From positions 1 through 14,075 of the forward strand of contig DDXB01000049.1 of NCBI GenBank assembly GCA_002347405.1: a stretch of 14,075 nucleotides of DNA. Direction: 5' to 3'. Origin of the DNA: Rhodocyclaceae bacterium UBA2271 (lineage in GTDB: Bacteria; Pseudomonadota; Gammaproteobacteria; Burkholderiales; Rhodocyclaceae). Position numbers and translations under genes: made by a program. The notes beneath the pieces are model-generated. The model saw nothing but the letters and a program-made list of their open reading frames with translations. It did not search any database and had not been told where the DNA came from. Positions 5,977 to 12,404 of the stretch are shown here, in pieces (the stretch's first letter is position 1; the number at the start of each line of letters is the position of its first letter).

Positions 5977-6294
5977 ATGCAAAAGATTCGTAAGGGTGAT
6001 GATGTCGTAGTCGTCGCCGGGCGGGACAAGGGAAAGCGTGGCACGGTTACGCAGCGCCTGGATAGCGAAATGCTGATCATTGCAGGCATTAATCGCGTGA
6101 AAAAACACACCAAGCCGAACCCCATGAAGGGTCAGCAAGGCGGTATTGTTGAAAAGGAAATGCCGATCCACTTGTCAAATGTGGCCCTCTTCAACCCGGC
6201 AACGCAAAAGGCTGATCGCGTTGGGGTCAAGTTTCTTGAGGATGGGCGTAAGGTCAGAATATTCAGATCGAATGGCGAACTGGTCGAAGCTTAA
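5977..6294 (+). CDS. rplX: 50S ribosomal protein L24
   Basis: L24 is an assembly-initiator protein of the 50S subunit. The 105-residue product (E. coli 104) shows the KOW motif at the N-terminus (IRKGDDVVVVAGRDKGKRG, about 4-22), then INRVKKHTKPN and GGIVEKEMPIHLSNVAL (about 55-71), all typical. GGGAAGG upstream of ATG is the ribosome binding site. The gene follows rplN after 26 bp and precedes rplE by 10 bp. Confidence 0.97.
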   Translation: MQKIRKGDDVVVVAGRDKGKRGTVTQRLDSEMLIIAGINRVKKHTKPNPMKGQQGGIVEKEMPIHLSNVALFNPATQKADRVGVKFLEDGRKVRIFRSNGELVEA

Positions 6295-6304
6295 GGGATA
6301 GGTC

Positions 6305-6847
6305 ATGGCGCGTTTGCAAGAGTTTTATAAAGAAAAGGTCGTCCCGCAGTTGCATGAGCAGTTCAAATATGCATCTGTGATGGAAGTGCCGCGGATCACA
6401 AAAGTCACACTCAATATGGGCGTGGGCGAAGCTGTTGCCGATAAAAAGGTTCTGGAAAACGCCGTAGGCGACATGACCAAGATAGCTGGCCAGAAGCCCG
6501 TGATTACGAAGGCCCGCAAAGCTATTGCGGGCTTCAAGATTCGCGAGGGTTATCCGATCGGTTGCATGGTGACATTGCGCGGTACGCGCATGTTCGAGTT
6601 TCTGGATCGTCTGGTCAGTGTTGCGATGCCGCGAATTCGCGACTTTCGCGGCATTCCCGGGAGCAAGGGTTTTGATGGCCGCGGTAACTACAATATCGGC
6701 GTCAAGGAGCAGATTATTTTTCCCGAAATCGAGTATGACAAGGTAGATGCTTTGCGCGGGATGAATATCAGCATCACCACGACGGCGAAGACTGACGCGG
6801 AAGCGAAGGCACTTCTTTCTGCATTCAAGTTCCCTTTCAAGAACTGA
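6305..6847 (+). CDS. rplE: 50S ribosomal protein L5
   Basis: L5 binds 5S rRNA and contacts the P-site tRNA through a loop in the central protuberance. The 180-residue product (E. coli 179) contains VPRITKVTLNMGVGEA (about 28-43), the QKPVITKARKAIAGFKIREG segment (about 63-82) including the tRNA-facing loop, DFRGIPGSKGFDGRGNYNIGVKEQ (about 113-136) and the ending FPFKN. AAGGGATAGGTC before ATG contains the ribosome binding site. In E. coli the rplX-rplE junction carries the S8 repressor site of the spc mRNA; I could not identify a matching structure here by eye. Confidence 0.98.
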   Translation: MARLQEFYKEKVVPQLHEQFKYASVMEVPRITKVTLNMGVGEAVADKKVLENAVGDMTKIAGQKPVITKARKAIAGFKIREGYPIGCMVTLRGTRMFEFLDRLVSVAMPRIRDFRGIPGSKGFDGRGNYNIGVKEQIIFPEIEYDKVDALRGMNISITTTAKTDAEAKALLSAFKFPFKN

Positions 6848-6854
6848 GGGAGTA

Positions 6855-7160
6855 ATGGCAAAACTTTCACTTATTAACCGGGAGGCCAAACGGGCCAGGA
6901 TGGTTGCCAAGTTCGCCGCGAAAAGGGCGGAGCTGACGGCCATTTTCAATAACAGCAAGCTTGGCGATGAGGAGCGTATTGATGCACGACTCAAGTTCCA
7001 ACTGTTGCCTCGAGATTCGAGTCCGGTGCGTCAGCGCATGCGCTGCACTTTAACTGGACGTCCCCGGGGTGTTTTTAAAAAATTTGGTCTATGCCGTCTC
7101 AAGCTGCGCGAGTTTGCCATGCGCGGTATGGTGCCTGGAATGACCAAGGCCAGTTGGTAA
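6855..7160 (+). CDS. rpsN: 30S ribosomal protein S14, long form without complete zinc site
   Basis: S14 is a late-assembling protein of the 30S head. The 101-residue product has the exact length of the E. coli long, zinc-independent form. The C-terminal region RQRMRCTLTGRPRGVFKKFG and GLCRLKLREFAMRGMVPG is the family signature. Two of the four positions that hold zinc cysteines in the short form are still cysteine (C64, C80), while the other two are Thr67 and Lys83, so a complete zinc knuckle is absent. GGGAG precedes the start; rplE ends 7 bp upstream and rpsH starts 10 bp downstream. Confidence 0.97.
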   Translation: MAKLSLINREAKRARMVAKFAAKRAELTAIFNNSKLGDEERIDARLKFQLLPRDSSPVRQRMRCTLTGRPRGVFKKFGLCRLKLREFAMRGMVPGMTKASW

Positions 7161-7170
7161 GGGGTGCGAT

Positions 7171-7566
7171 ATGAGTATGACTGATCCAGTCGCTGACATG
7201 CTGACGCGTATCCGCAATGGACAAATGGCGGAAAAGCTCGGCGTTTCGATGCCCTCTTCAAAATTGAAGCAGGCTATAGCGCAAGTTTTACAAGACGAGG
7301 GTTATATCGAAAGCTTTGCCGTGCGCGATGATGCAGGCAAGGCCAGTCTCGATATCGAGTTGAAATATTACGCAGGCCGCCCTGTTATTGAGCGCATTGA
7401 GCGTGTATCACGGCCAGGTTTGCGGATTTATCGCGGTATGCAGGATTTGCCAAAGGTCATGAACGGCCTGGGCATTGCCATTGTTTCGACGCCAAAGGGG
7501 GTTATGACTGACCGTAAGGCGCGCAGTGTCAATGTTGGTGGCGAAGTGCTGTGTATTGTGGCGTAA
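7171..7566 (+). CDS. rpsH: 30S ribosomal protein S8
   Basis: S8 is a primary binder of the 16S central domain and, in E. coli, the translational repressor of the spc operon. The 131-residue product (E. coli 130) has MTDPVADMLTRIRNGQ at the N-terminus and the RNA-binding C-terminal signature STPKGVMTDRKARSVNVGGEVLCIVA (about 106-131). AAGGGGTG upstream is the ribosome binding site. It sits in the normal place between rpsN and rplF with 10-bp gaps on both sides. Confidence 0.98.
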   Translation: MSMTDPVADMLTRIRNGQMAEKLGVSMPSSKLKQAIAQVLQDEGYIESFAVRDDAGKASLDIELKYYAGRPVIERIERVSRPGLRIYRGMQDLPKVMNGLGIAIVSTPKGVMTDRKARSVNVGGEVLCIVA

Positions 7567-7576
7567 GGAGTAATCA

Positions 7577-8110
7577 ATGTCCCGCATCGCCAAAAATCCA
7601 GTAATGCTGCCGAAAGGTGTGGAAGCAGCTGTCTCTTCGAGTGAGATCACCTTGAAAGGCCCCCTTGGATCGCTTACCCAATTCGTTCTTCCTTCTGTAA
7701 AGGTTGAGAGAGAGGGTGATGGTCTGGTGTGTCGGGCAATTGAGAATCAACCGAATGCCTCTGCCATGTCAGGAACCATGCGCGCGCTGGTGAATAATAT
7801 GGTTACTGGCGTAACCAAAGGTTTTGAGAAAAAGTTGACCCTGGTTGGCGTCGGTTACAAGGCGCAAGCTCAAGGCCCGAAGCTCAACTTGTCATTGGGT
7901 TTTTCTCACCCGGTAGCGCATGAGATGCCGAATGGCATCAAGGTTGAAACGCCTACGCAGACTGAAATCCTGATCAAGGGGATCGACCGGCAGTTGGTTG
8001 GGCAGGTTGCTGCCGAAGTTCGTGCCTACCGTCCGCCAGAGCCGTATAAGGGTAAGGGTGTCCGTTATGCGAACGAGGTGGTGGTTATCAAAGAAACCAA
8101 GAAGAAGTAA
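7577..8110 (+). CDS. rplF: 50S ribosomal protein L6
   Basis: L6 lies near the sarcin-ricin loop and factor-binding site. The 177-residue product (E. coli 177) starts SRIAKNPVMLPKGVEA and has the two-repeat architecture of L6. The C-terminal signature is PEPYKGKGVRYANEVV (about 154-169), ending in a lysine tail. AAGGAG upstream of the start is a good ribosome binding site. After the stop there is a 42-bp gap before rplR, wider than the neighbouring gaps, with an AT-rich hairpin across the stop codon. Confidence 0.98.
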   Translation: MSRIAKNPVMLPKGVEAAVSSSEITLKGPLGSLTQFVLPSVKVEREGDGLVCRAIENQPNASAMSGTMRALVNNMVTGVTKGFEKKLTLVGVGYKAQAQGPKLNLSLGFSHPVAHEMPNGIKVETPTQTEILIKGIDRQLVGQVAAEVRAYRPPEPYKGKGVRYANEVVVIKETKKK

Positions 8111-8127
8111 GTAGGACATTTCTTCTT
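8099..8127 (+). repeat. Inverted repeat across the rplF stop codon
   Basis: AAGAAGAA (8099-8106) is the exact reverse complement of TTCTTCTT (8120-8127), giving an 8-bp, AT-rich stem with a 13-nt loop that contains the L6 stop codon. There is no T-tract after it, so it does not look like a terminator. The left arm encodes the lysine tail of L6, so the pairing could be chance. Confidence 0.3.
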
Positions 8128-8152
8128 AGCTAGCAAACTAAAAGGTCGAATG

Positions 8153-8506
8153 ATGAACAAGAAAATGGCTCGTCTGCGCAGGTCGCGTAAAACCCGCGCC
8201 AAAATTGCGGAGCTTAAGGTGATGCGGCTTTCCGTCCATCGCACCAATTGCCATATCTACGCGCAAATTTATTCTGGTTGCGGTACGGCAGTCGTTGTTG
8301 CGGCATCCACGGTGGAAGTCGCGGTTCGCCAGCAGCAGCCCAATGGCGGCAATGTTGGTGCCGCACAGTTGATCGGCAAGCTCATCGCTGAGCGAGCTGC
8401 GGCAAAGGGTGTGAACGAGGTTGCATTCGACCGATCAGGATTCAAATATCATGGGCGCATCAAGGCATTGGCCGACGCTGCCCGTGAAGGCGGACTGAAA
8501 TTTTAA
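8153..8506 (+). CDS. rplR: 50S ribosomal protein L18
   Basis: L18 binds 5S rRNA with L5 and helps anchor it in the central protuberance. Tandem start codons occur at 8150 and 8153. AAGG at 8142-8145 is seven bases before 8153 and four before 8150, and starting at 8153 gives 117 residues, the E. coli length; either is possible and they differ by one Met. Conserved parts are MRLSVHRTNCHIYAQ (about 24-38), VAASTVE and the C-terminal FDRSGFKYHGRIKALADAAREGGLKF (about 92-117), which is a strong family signature. Confidence 0.96.
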   Translation: MNKKMARLRRSRKTRAKIAELKVMRLSVHRTNCHIYAQIYSGCGTAVVVAASTVEVAVRQQQPNGGNVGAAQLIGKLIAERAAAKGVNEVAFDRSGFKYHGRIKALADAAREGGLKF

Positions 8507-8529
8507 GCCGTCATTAGAGCGAGATCAAA

Positions 8530-9060
8530 ATGGCTAAACCGCAATCAAAAAAACAGCAACAGTCCACTGAAGAGCGCGATGATGGTCTGCGCGAAAAAAT
8601 GGTGGCTATCAACCGCGTCACAAAGGTCGTCAAGGGTGGCCGCATACTTGGTTTTGCTGCCCTGACCGTAGTCGGTGATGGCGACGGTGGTGTCGGTATG
8701 GGCAAGGGCAAGGCGCGCGAGGTGCCAGTCGCTGTCCAGAAAGCAATGGATGAGGCGCGGCGCAAACTTTCAAAAGTAAGTTTGCGTGATGGAACCCTGC
8801 ATCATCCTGTGACTGGCAAACATGGCGCCACTACTGTATTGATGTCGCCTGCAGCGGCAGGTACCGGTGTTATCGCCGGCGGACCGATGCGCGCTGTATT
8901 TGAGGTCATGGGTGTAACGGACGTGGTGGCCAAGGCCCTTGGCTCAACGAACCCTTACAACCTCGTCCGGGCGACGATTAAAGGTTTGATGGCCATGAAT
9001 ACCCCGGCAGAAATTGCTGCCAAACGTGGCAAGAGCGTGCAGGAAATCCTGGAGGCGTAA
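8530..9060 (+). CDS. rpsE: 30S ribosomal protein S5
   Basis: S5 helps form the mRNA entry site, affects decoding accuracy and is a target for spectinomycin resistance mutations. The 176-residue product (E. coli 167) has a glutamine/lysine-rich N-terminal extension, then the double-stranded-RNA-binding domain with INRVTKVVKGGRILGF (about 27-42; VKGG is the loop implicated in spectinomycin resistance, and it looks wild-type). It continues with GKAREVPVAVQKAMDEARR and the C-terminal STNPYNLVRATIKGL and AAKRGKSVQEIL. The ribosome binding site (GAGCGAGA) is weak. rpmD follows after 2 bp. Confidence 0.98.
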   Translation: MAKPQSKKQQQSTEERDDGLREKMVAINRVTKVVKGGRILGFAALTVVGDGDGGVGMGKGKAREVPVAVQKAMDEARRKLSKVSLRDGTLHHPVTGKHGATTVLMSPAAAGTGVIAGGPMRAVFEVMGVTDVVAKALGSTNPYNLVRATIKGLMAMNTPAEIAAKRGKSVQEILEA

Positions 9061-9062
9061 TC

Positions 9063-9245
9063 ATGGCGGAAAAGAAAATCAAGGTAACGCTCATTAAAAG
9101 CGTTATTGGAACCAAACAGGATCACCGGGCAACCGTGCGCGGCCTGGGGCTGCGCCGCATCAATCATACAGCTGAGCTTCAGGATACCCCTGCGGTTCGC
9201 GGCATGATCAAAAAAGTTGCCTATTTAGTGAAGTGCGAGGGTTAA
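9063..9245 (+). CDS. rpmD: 50S ribosomal protein L30
   Basis: L30 is a small 50S protein, dispensable or absent in some bacteria but usual in proteobacteria at this position. The 60-residue product (E. coli 59) has the typical pattern KVTLIKSVIGTKQDHRATVRGLGLRRINHT and ends MIKKVAYLVKCEG. GGAGGCGTAATC, from the end of rpsE, contains the ribosome binding site. It is separated from rpsE by 2 bp and from rplO by 3 bp. Confidence 0.97.
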   Translation: MAEKKIKVTLIKSVIGTKQDHRATVRGLGLRRINHTAELQDTPAVRGMIKKVAYLVKCEG

Positions 9246-9248
9246 GGT

Positions 9249-9698
9249 ATGCGGCTCAATAATCTGAAACCGGCTGCCGGTGCCAAGCACGCAGCCAAGC
9301 GTCCTGGTCGGGGTATCGGTAGTGGCTTGGGCAAGACCGGTGGGCGTGGTCACAAAGGCCAGAAATCCCGTGCGGGTGGATTCCATAAGGTTGGTTTCGA
9401 GGGCGGCCAGATGCCTTTGCAGCGCCGCTTGCCAAAGCGCGGCTTCGTTTCCCTGACTGCCGGAAGAAATGTTGAAGTACGTCTCTCTGAGCTTGAAAAG
9501 TTGCCGGTGGAAGACATTGACTTGCTGACTTTGATGCAGGCCGGTATTGTTCCTGCTGACAGCCTCTCTGCCAAGGTGATCCTGTCGGGAGAGCTGACGC
9601 GCAAGGTAAACCTCAAGGGCATTGGCGCTACCAAAGGTGCCCGTGTGGCAATCGAGGCTGCTGGCGGTTCCGTTGCAGACATTGCGGCGGCAGCCTGA
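9249..9698 (+). CDS. rplO: 50S ribosomal protein L15
   Basis: L15 is a late-assembling 50S protein with a long basic N-terminal extension that threads into rRNA. The 149-residue product (E. coli 144) has the hallmark glycine/lysine-rich N-terminus with GRGIGSGLGKTGGRGHKGQ (about 20-38), FEGGQMPLQRRLPKRGF (about 50-66), and a C-terminal domain ending in an alanine-rich stretch. GGTTAAGG precedes ATG 9249. Its 3' end is followed by 34 bp before secY. Confidence 0.97.
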   Translation: MRLNNLKPAAGAKHAAKRPGRGIGSGLGKTGGRGHKGQKSRAGGFHKVGFEGGQMPLQRRLPKRGFVSLTAGRNVEVRLSELEKLPVEDIDLLTLMQAGIVPADSLSAKVILSGELTRKVNLKGIGATKGARVAIEAAGGSVADIAAAA

Positions 9699-9732
9699 GC
9701 GTGCCGAGTATTAATGGCCGGGAGCAATAAAC

Positions 9733-11070
9733 GTGGCTAACGCCACCACTACCACAACAGGCGCACTTGGCAGGGCGGGCAAGTTCGGCGATCTTTGGCG
9801 CCGGCTCGGCTTTCTGCTTGGTGCGCTAATTGTTTTCCGGATTGGTGCGCATATTCCCGTGCCAGGGATTGACCCGGTACAACTTGCCGAGTTGTTCAAC
9901 TCGCAGCAAGGCGGCATCCTCGGCGTATTCAACCTGTTTTCCGGGGGGGCGCTGTCACGCTTCACCATCTTCGCCCTGGGTATCATGCCCTACATTTCGT
10001 CATCAATTATCATGCAATTGATGACACACGCGGTTCCAGCCCTTGAGCAATTGAAAAAAGAGGGCGAGGCCGGACGTCGGAAGATCACCCAATACACCCG
10101 TTATGGCACTGTTGTATTGGCTCTTTTCCAGTCTATCGGCATGTCGATTGCCTTGGAAATGCAGCCGGGACTGGTCCTTGATCCGGGCCTGATGTTTCGC
10201 CTGGTTACCGTTATGACGCTGGTAACTGGAACGATGTTTTTGATGTGGCTAGGCGAGCAGATTACCGAGCGCGGACTGGGTAACGGTATTTCGATCATTA
10301 TATTTGCGGGTATTGTTGCCGGGTTGCCGAGTGCGCTAGGCGGGCTGTTCGAGTTGGTACGCACTGGCGCGATGCATCCGCTGACATCAATCGTTATATG
10401 CGTTCTGGTGGTGGTGGTAACGGGCTTTGTGGTATTTGTCGAGCGCGGCCAGCGAAAGATTCTCGTCAATTACGCCAAACGGCAGGTAGGCAACAAAGTA
10501 TATGGCGGCCAGAGTTCGCACTTGCCGTTGAAGCTAAATATGGCCGGTGTAATCCCGCCAATCTTTGCTTCATCGATTATCCTCTTCCCGGCATCGGCGG
10601 CGGGTTGGTTCGGGTCGGGGGAGGGCATGCTGTGGCTTAGGGACATTGCGGCAACGCTTTCTCCTGGACAGCCAGTCTATGTTTTGCTTTATGCAGCAGC
10701 CATCATTTTCTTCTGCTTTTTCTATACGGCACTGGTTTTCAATCCAAAGGATACGGCAGACAACCTGAAAAAGAGCGGTGCTTTTGTGCCTGGTTACCGG
10801 CCGGGCGATCAGACGGCCCGTTATATTGACAAGATCCTGATGCGCTTGACGCTTGTCGGTGCTGGATACATTACGCTGGTATGTCTGCTGCCGGAATTCC
10901 TGATCCTGAAATGGAACGTCCCATTTTATTTCGGGGGAACTTCGCTGCTGATTATTGTTGTTGTTACGATGGACTTCATGGCGCAGGTTCAGGCTTACGT
11001 CATGTCCCATCAATATGAAAGTTTGCTGAAAAAGGCTAATTTCAAGGGAGCGGGGATGCCAACCCGTTAG
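9733..11070 (+). CDS. secY: Preprotein translocase channel subunit SecY
   Basis: SecY forms the protein-conducting channel in the inner membrane with SecE and SecG, driven by SecA or the translating ribosome. The 445-residue product (E. coli 443) shows ten hydrophobic segments, near residues 24-40, 78-98, 124-142, 156-176, 185-206, 218-236, 270-289, 315-336, 371-391 and 400-418. The plug region (about 60-75, FNLFSGGALSR) and IMPYISSSIIMQL are typical. Cytosolic loops with ERGQRKILVNYAKRQ and GYRPGDQTARYIDK contact the ribosome and SecA; Arg356 matches the critical E. coli Arg357. The start is GTG 9733, preceded by GGGAG about ten bases away; an ATG at 9714 is out of frame. Confidence 0.97.
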   Translation: MANATTTTTGALGRAGKFGDLWRRLGFLLGALIVFRIGAHIPVPGIDPVQLAELFNSQQGGILGVFNLFSGGALSRFTIFALGIMPYISSSIIMQLMTHAVPALEQLKKEGEAGRRKITQYTRYGTVVLALFQSIGMSIALEMQPGLVLDPGLMFRLVTVMTLVTGTMFLMWLGEQITERGLGNGISIIIFAGIVAGLPSALGGLFELVRTGAMHPLTSIVICVLVVVVTGFVVFVERGQRKILVNYAKRQVGNKVYGGQSSHLPLKLNMAGVIPPIFASSIILFPASAAGWFGSGEGMLWLRDIAATLSPGQPVYVLLYAAAIIFFCFFYTALVFNPKDTADNLKKSGAFVPGYRPGDQTARYIDKILMRLTLVGAGYITLVCLLPEFLILKWNVPFYFGGTSLLIIVVVTMDFMAQVQAYVMSHQYESLLKKANFKGAGMPTR

Positions 11071-11090
11071 CGCGTCAAAGAGACAGGTTC

Positions 11091-11309
11091 ATGTCTAAGG
11101 AAGATTTCATAGAGATGCAGGGCGAGGTTCTTGAGAACCTGCCAAATGCCACATTTCAAGTGAAATTGGAAAATGGACATGTTGTCCTCGGTTACATTTC
11201 CGGCAAGATGCGCATGCATTACATCCGGATACTTCCCGGGGATAAAGTAACCGTCCAGCTGACACCTTACGACTTGAACAAAGCGCGCATCGTGTTCAGG
11301 GCGAAGTAA
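11091..11309 (+). CDS. infA: Translation initiation factor IF-1
   Basis: IF-1 binds the 30S A site during initiation and works with IF-2 and IF-3. The 72-residue product, the same length as in E. coli, is a single S1-like OB fold: KEDFIEMQGEVLENLPNATF, then LENGHVVLGYISGKMR and YIRILPGDKVTVQLTPYDL, ending ARIVFRAK. It lies 20 bp after secY and before rpmJ, a position seen in betaproteobacteria and many Gram-positives but not in E. coli, where infA is elsewhere. The Shine-Dalgarno is weak (AGG three bases before ATG, AAAGAGA further up). Confidence 0.97.
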   Translation: MSKEDFIEMQGEVLENLPNATFQVKLENGHVVLGYISGKMRMHYIRILPGDKVTVQLTPYDLNKARIVFRAK

Positions 11310-11337
11310 AAGATACAAAGTTATTGCGGAGAAAAAG

Positions 11338-11451
11338 ATGAGAGTTCAAGCTTCGGTCAAACGCATTTGTCGCAAATGCAAAATTGTGCGTCGCCATGGC
11401 GTGGTTCGTGTTATTTGCACAGATCCACGGCACAAGCAGCGCCAGGGTTGA
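11338..11451 (+). CDS. rpmJ: 50S ribosomal protein L36 (zinc-ribbon form)
   Basis: L36 is the smallest 50S protein and is usually a zinc-ribbon. The 37-residue product starts MRVQASVKRICRKCKIV and ends CTDPRHKQRQG. The four zinc ligands are all present: Cys11, Cys14, Cys27 and His32 (C-x2-C-x12-C-x4-H). GCGGAG lies upstream of the ATG. The stop TGA (11449-11451) lies within the -35 box of the alpha operon promoter. The length (E. coli 38) and ligands indicate an intact gene. Confidence 0.97.
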   Translation: MRVQASVKRICRKCKIVRRHGVVRVICTDPRHKQRQG

Positions 11452-11476
11452 AAAGGTTTTTGTTTTCTTTTAGAAT
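11448..11476 (+). promoter_or_regulatory. Sigma70 promoter of the alpha operon
   Basis: TTGAAA (11448-11453) and TAGAAT (11471-11476) are separated by 17 bp, each with five of six consensus matches. The -35 box contains the rpmJ stop codon. The -10 hexamer and spacer length are identical to those of the spc promoter at 5415-5443. The spacer is T-rich. The expected start is around 11482-11485, about 110 nt before rpsM. Confidence 0.85.
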
Positions 11477-11595
11477 TGTCGGTTCGCATTTTTAGCCGGC
11501 CCAATTAGTTCGCTTGCTTGGCTGGGTAGTCTGTTTTCCATTACCCGACAAACAATGGAGCGATGAATTAGCGATGTCAAGGACAAGGTAAGAAT
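11477..11595 (+). promoter_or_regulatory. Alpha operon leader with hairpin and nested mini-ORFs
   Basis: Between promoter and rpsM lies a leader of about 110 nt. GGGTA (11524-11528) pairs with TACCC (11542-11546), extendable by a G-U pair, forming a small stem-loop. Three very short frames follow: ATG 11555 (Met-Glu-Arg-stop), ATG 11563 (Met-Asn-stop) and ATG 11574 (Met-Ser-Arg-Thr-Arg-stop at 11589-11591, four bases before rpsM). In E. coli, S4 represses this operon by binding a pseudoknot in the equivalent leader; I cannot show that fold here. Confidence 0.4.
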
Positions 11596-11961
11596 ATGGC
11601 CCGTATTGCAGGCGTAAATATTCCGAATCACCAGCATGTCGAGATTGCATTAACGGCAATCTTTGGCATTGGCCGTTCGCGCGCGCAGAAGATATGCGAC
11701 GCAGCGGGGGTAACGCGTTCGGTCAAAATCAAGGATCTCACCGAGGCAGATATGGATCGTCTGCGTGAGCAGGTGGGCAAAGTCGCCGTCGAAGGCGATT
11801 TGCGTCGCGAGGTCTCCATGAGCATTAAACGACTCATGGACCTCAGCTGCTATCGTGGCGTCAGGCATCGTCGTGGCTTGCCGGTTCGCGGTCAGCGTAC
11901 GCGGACCAATGCACGTACCCGCAAGGGCCCCCGCAAGTCGGTTGCCGGCAGCAAGAAATAA
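11596..11961 (+). CDS. rpsM: 30S ribosomal protein S13
   Basis: S13 is in the 30S head, bridges to the 50S central protuberance and contacts the P-site tRNA with its tail. The 121-residue product (E. coli 118) starts MARIAGVNIPNHQHVEIALTAIFGIGRSRA and has the basic tail signature YRGVRHRRGLPVRGQRTRTNARTRKGPRK (about 86-114). AAGGTAAG just upstream of ATG is the ribosome binding site. It is the first gene of the alpha operon, 18 bp before rpsK. Confidence 0.98.
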   Translation: MARIAGVNIPNHQHVEIALTAIFGIGRSRAQKICDAAGVTRSVKIKDLTEADMDRLREQVGKVAVEGDLRREVSMSIKRLMDLSCYRGVRHRRGLPVRGQRTRTNARTRKGPRKSVAGSKK

Positions 11962-11979
11962 CCAGTAAGGTAAATATAA

Positions 11980-12381
11980 ATGGCCAAAACGACAACCAAA
12001 GCGACAGCAAAAGTTCGCAAGAAGGTAAAGAAGAATGTTGCTGAAGGCATTGCGCACGTGCATGCATCATTCAACAACACGATAATTACTATTACCGATC
12101 GCCAGGGAAATGCGCTTTCGTGGGCAACCTCGGGCGGTGCGGGATTCAAGGGTTCGCGCAAGTCGACCCCGTTTGCTGCTCAGGTTGCAGCCGAAGCTGC
12201 CGGAAAGGCGGCACAGGAGTGCGGCATCAAGAACCTCGAAGTGCGCATCAAGGGCCCCGGCCCTGGACGCGAGTCTGCTGTCCGTGCGCTGAATGCCTTG
12301 GGCATCAAGATCAGCAGCATTACCGACATAACCCCGATTCCACACAATGGTTGCCGGCCGCCCAAGCGGCGCCGCATCTAA
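11980..12381 (+). CDS. rpsK: 30S ribosomal protein S11
   Basis: S11 lies on the 30S platform near the E site, interacting with S7 and S18. The 133-residue product (E. coli 129) has a lysine-rich N-terminal tail (about 1-18), then GIAHVHASFNNTIITITDRQGN, SGGAGFKGSRKSTPFAAQ and the C-terminal TDITPIPHNGCRPPKRRR. The Asn123-Gly124 pair is the position at which E. coli S11 is known to form isoaspartate (Asn119). CAGTAAGG upstream is the ribosome binding site. It is 23 bp before rpsD. Confidence 0.98.
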   Translation: MAKTTTKATAKVRKKVKKNVAEGIAHVHASFNNTIITITDRQGNALSWATSGGAGFKGSRKSTPFAAQVAAEAAGKAAQECGIKNLEVRIKGPGPGRESAVRALNALGIKISSITDITPIPHNGCRPPKRRRI

Positions 12382-12404
12382 GGTTGAAGTAAGGAGACCG
12401 CCCA

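Noticed and set aside
6285..6345. S8-binding repressor structure at the rplX-rplE junction, as in E. coli
   Set aside because: I searched for complementary arms around the rplE start and found none convincing by eye; a covariance search would be needed.
6263..6994. 243-codon open frame on the minus strand opposite rplE and rpsN
   Set aside because: Antisense shadow of conserved genes; the protein is low in recognisable motifs and no promoter is seen on that strand.
11478..11549. GTCGG (11478-11482) pairing with CCGAC (11545-11549) as an alternative alpha leader fold
   Set aside because: The left arm precedes the predicted start near 11483, so it is probably not transcribed.
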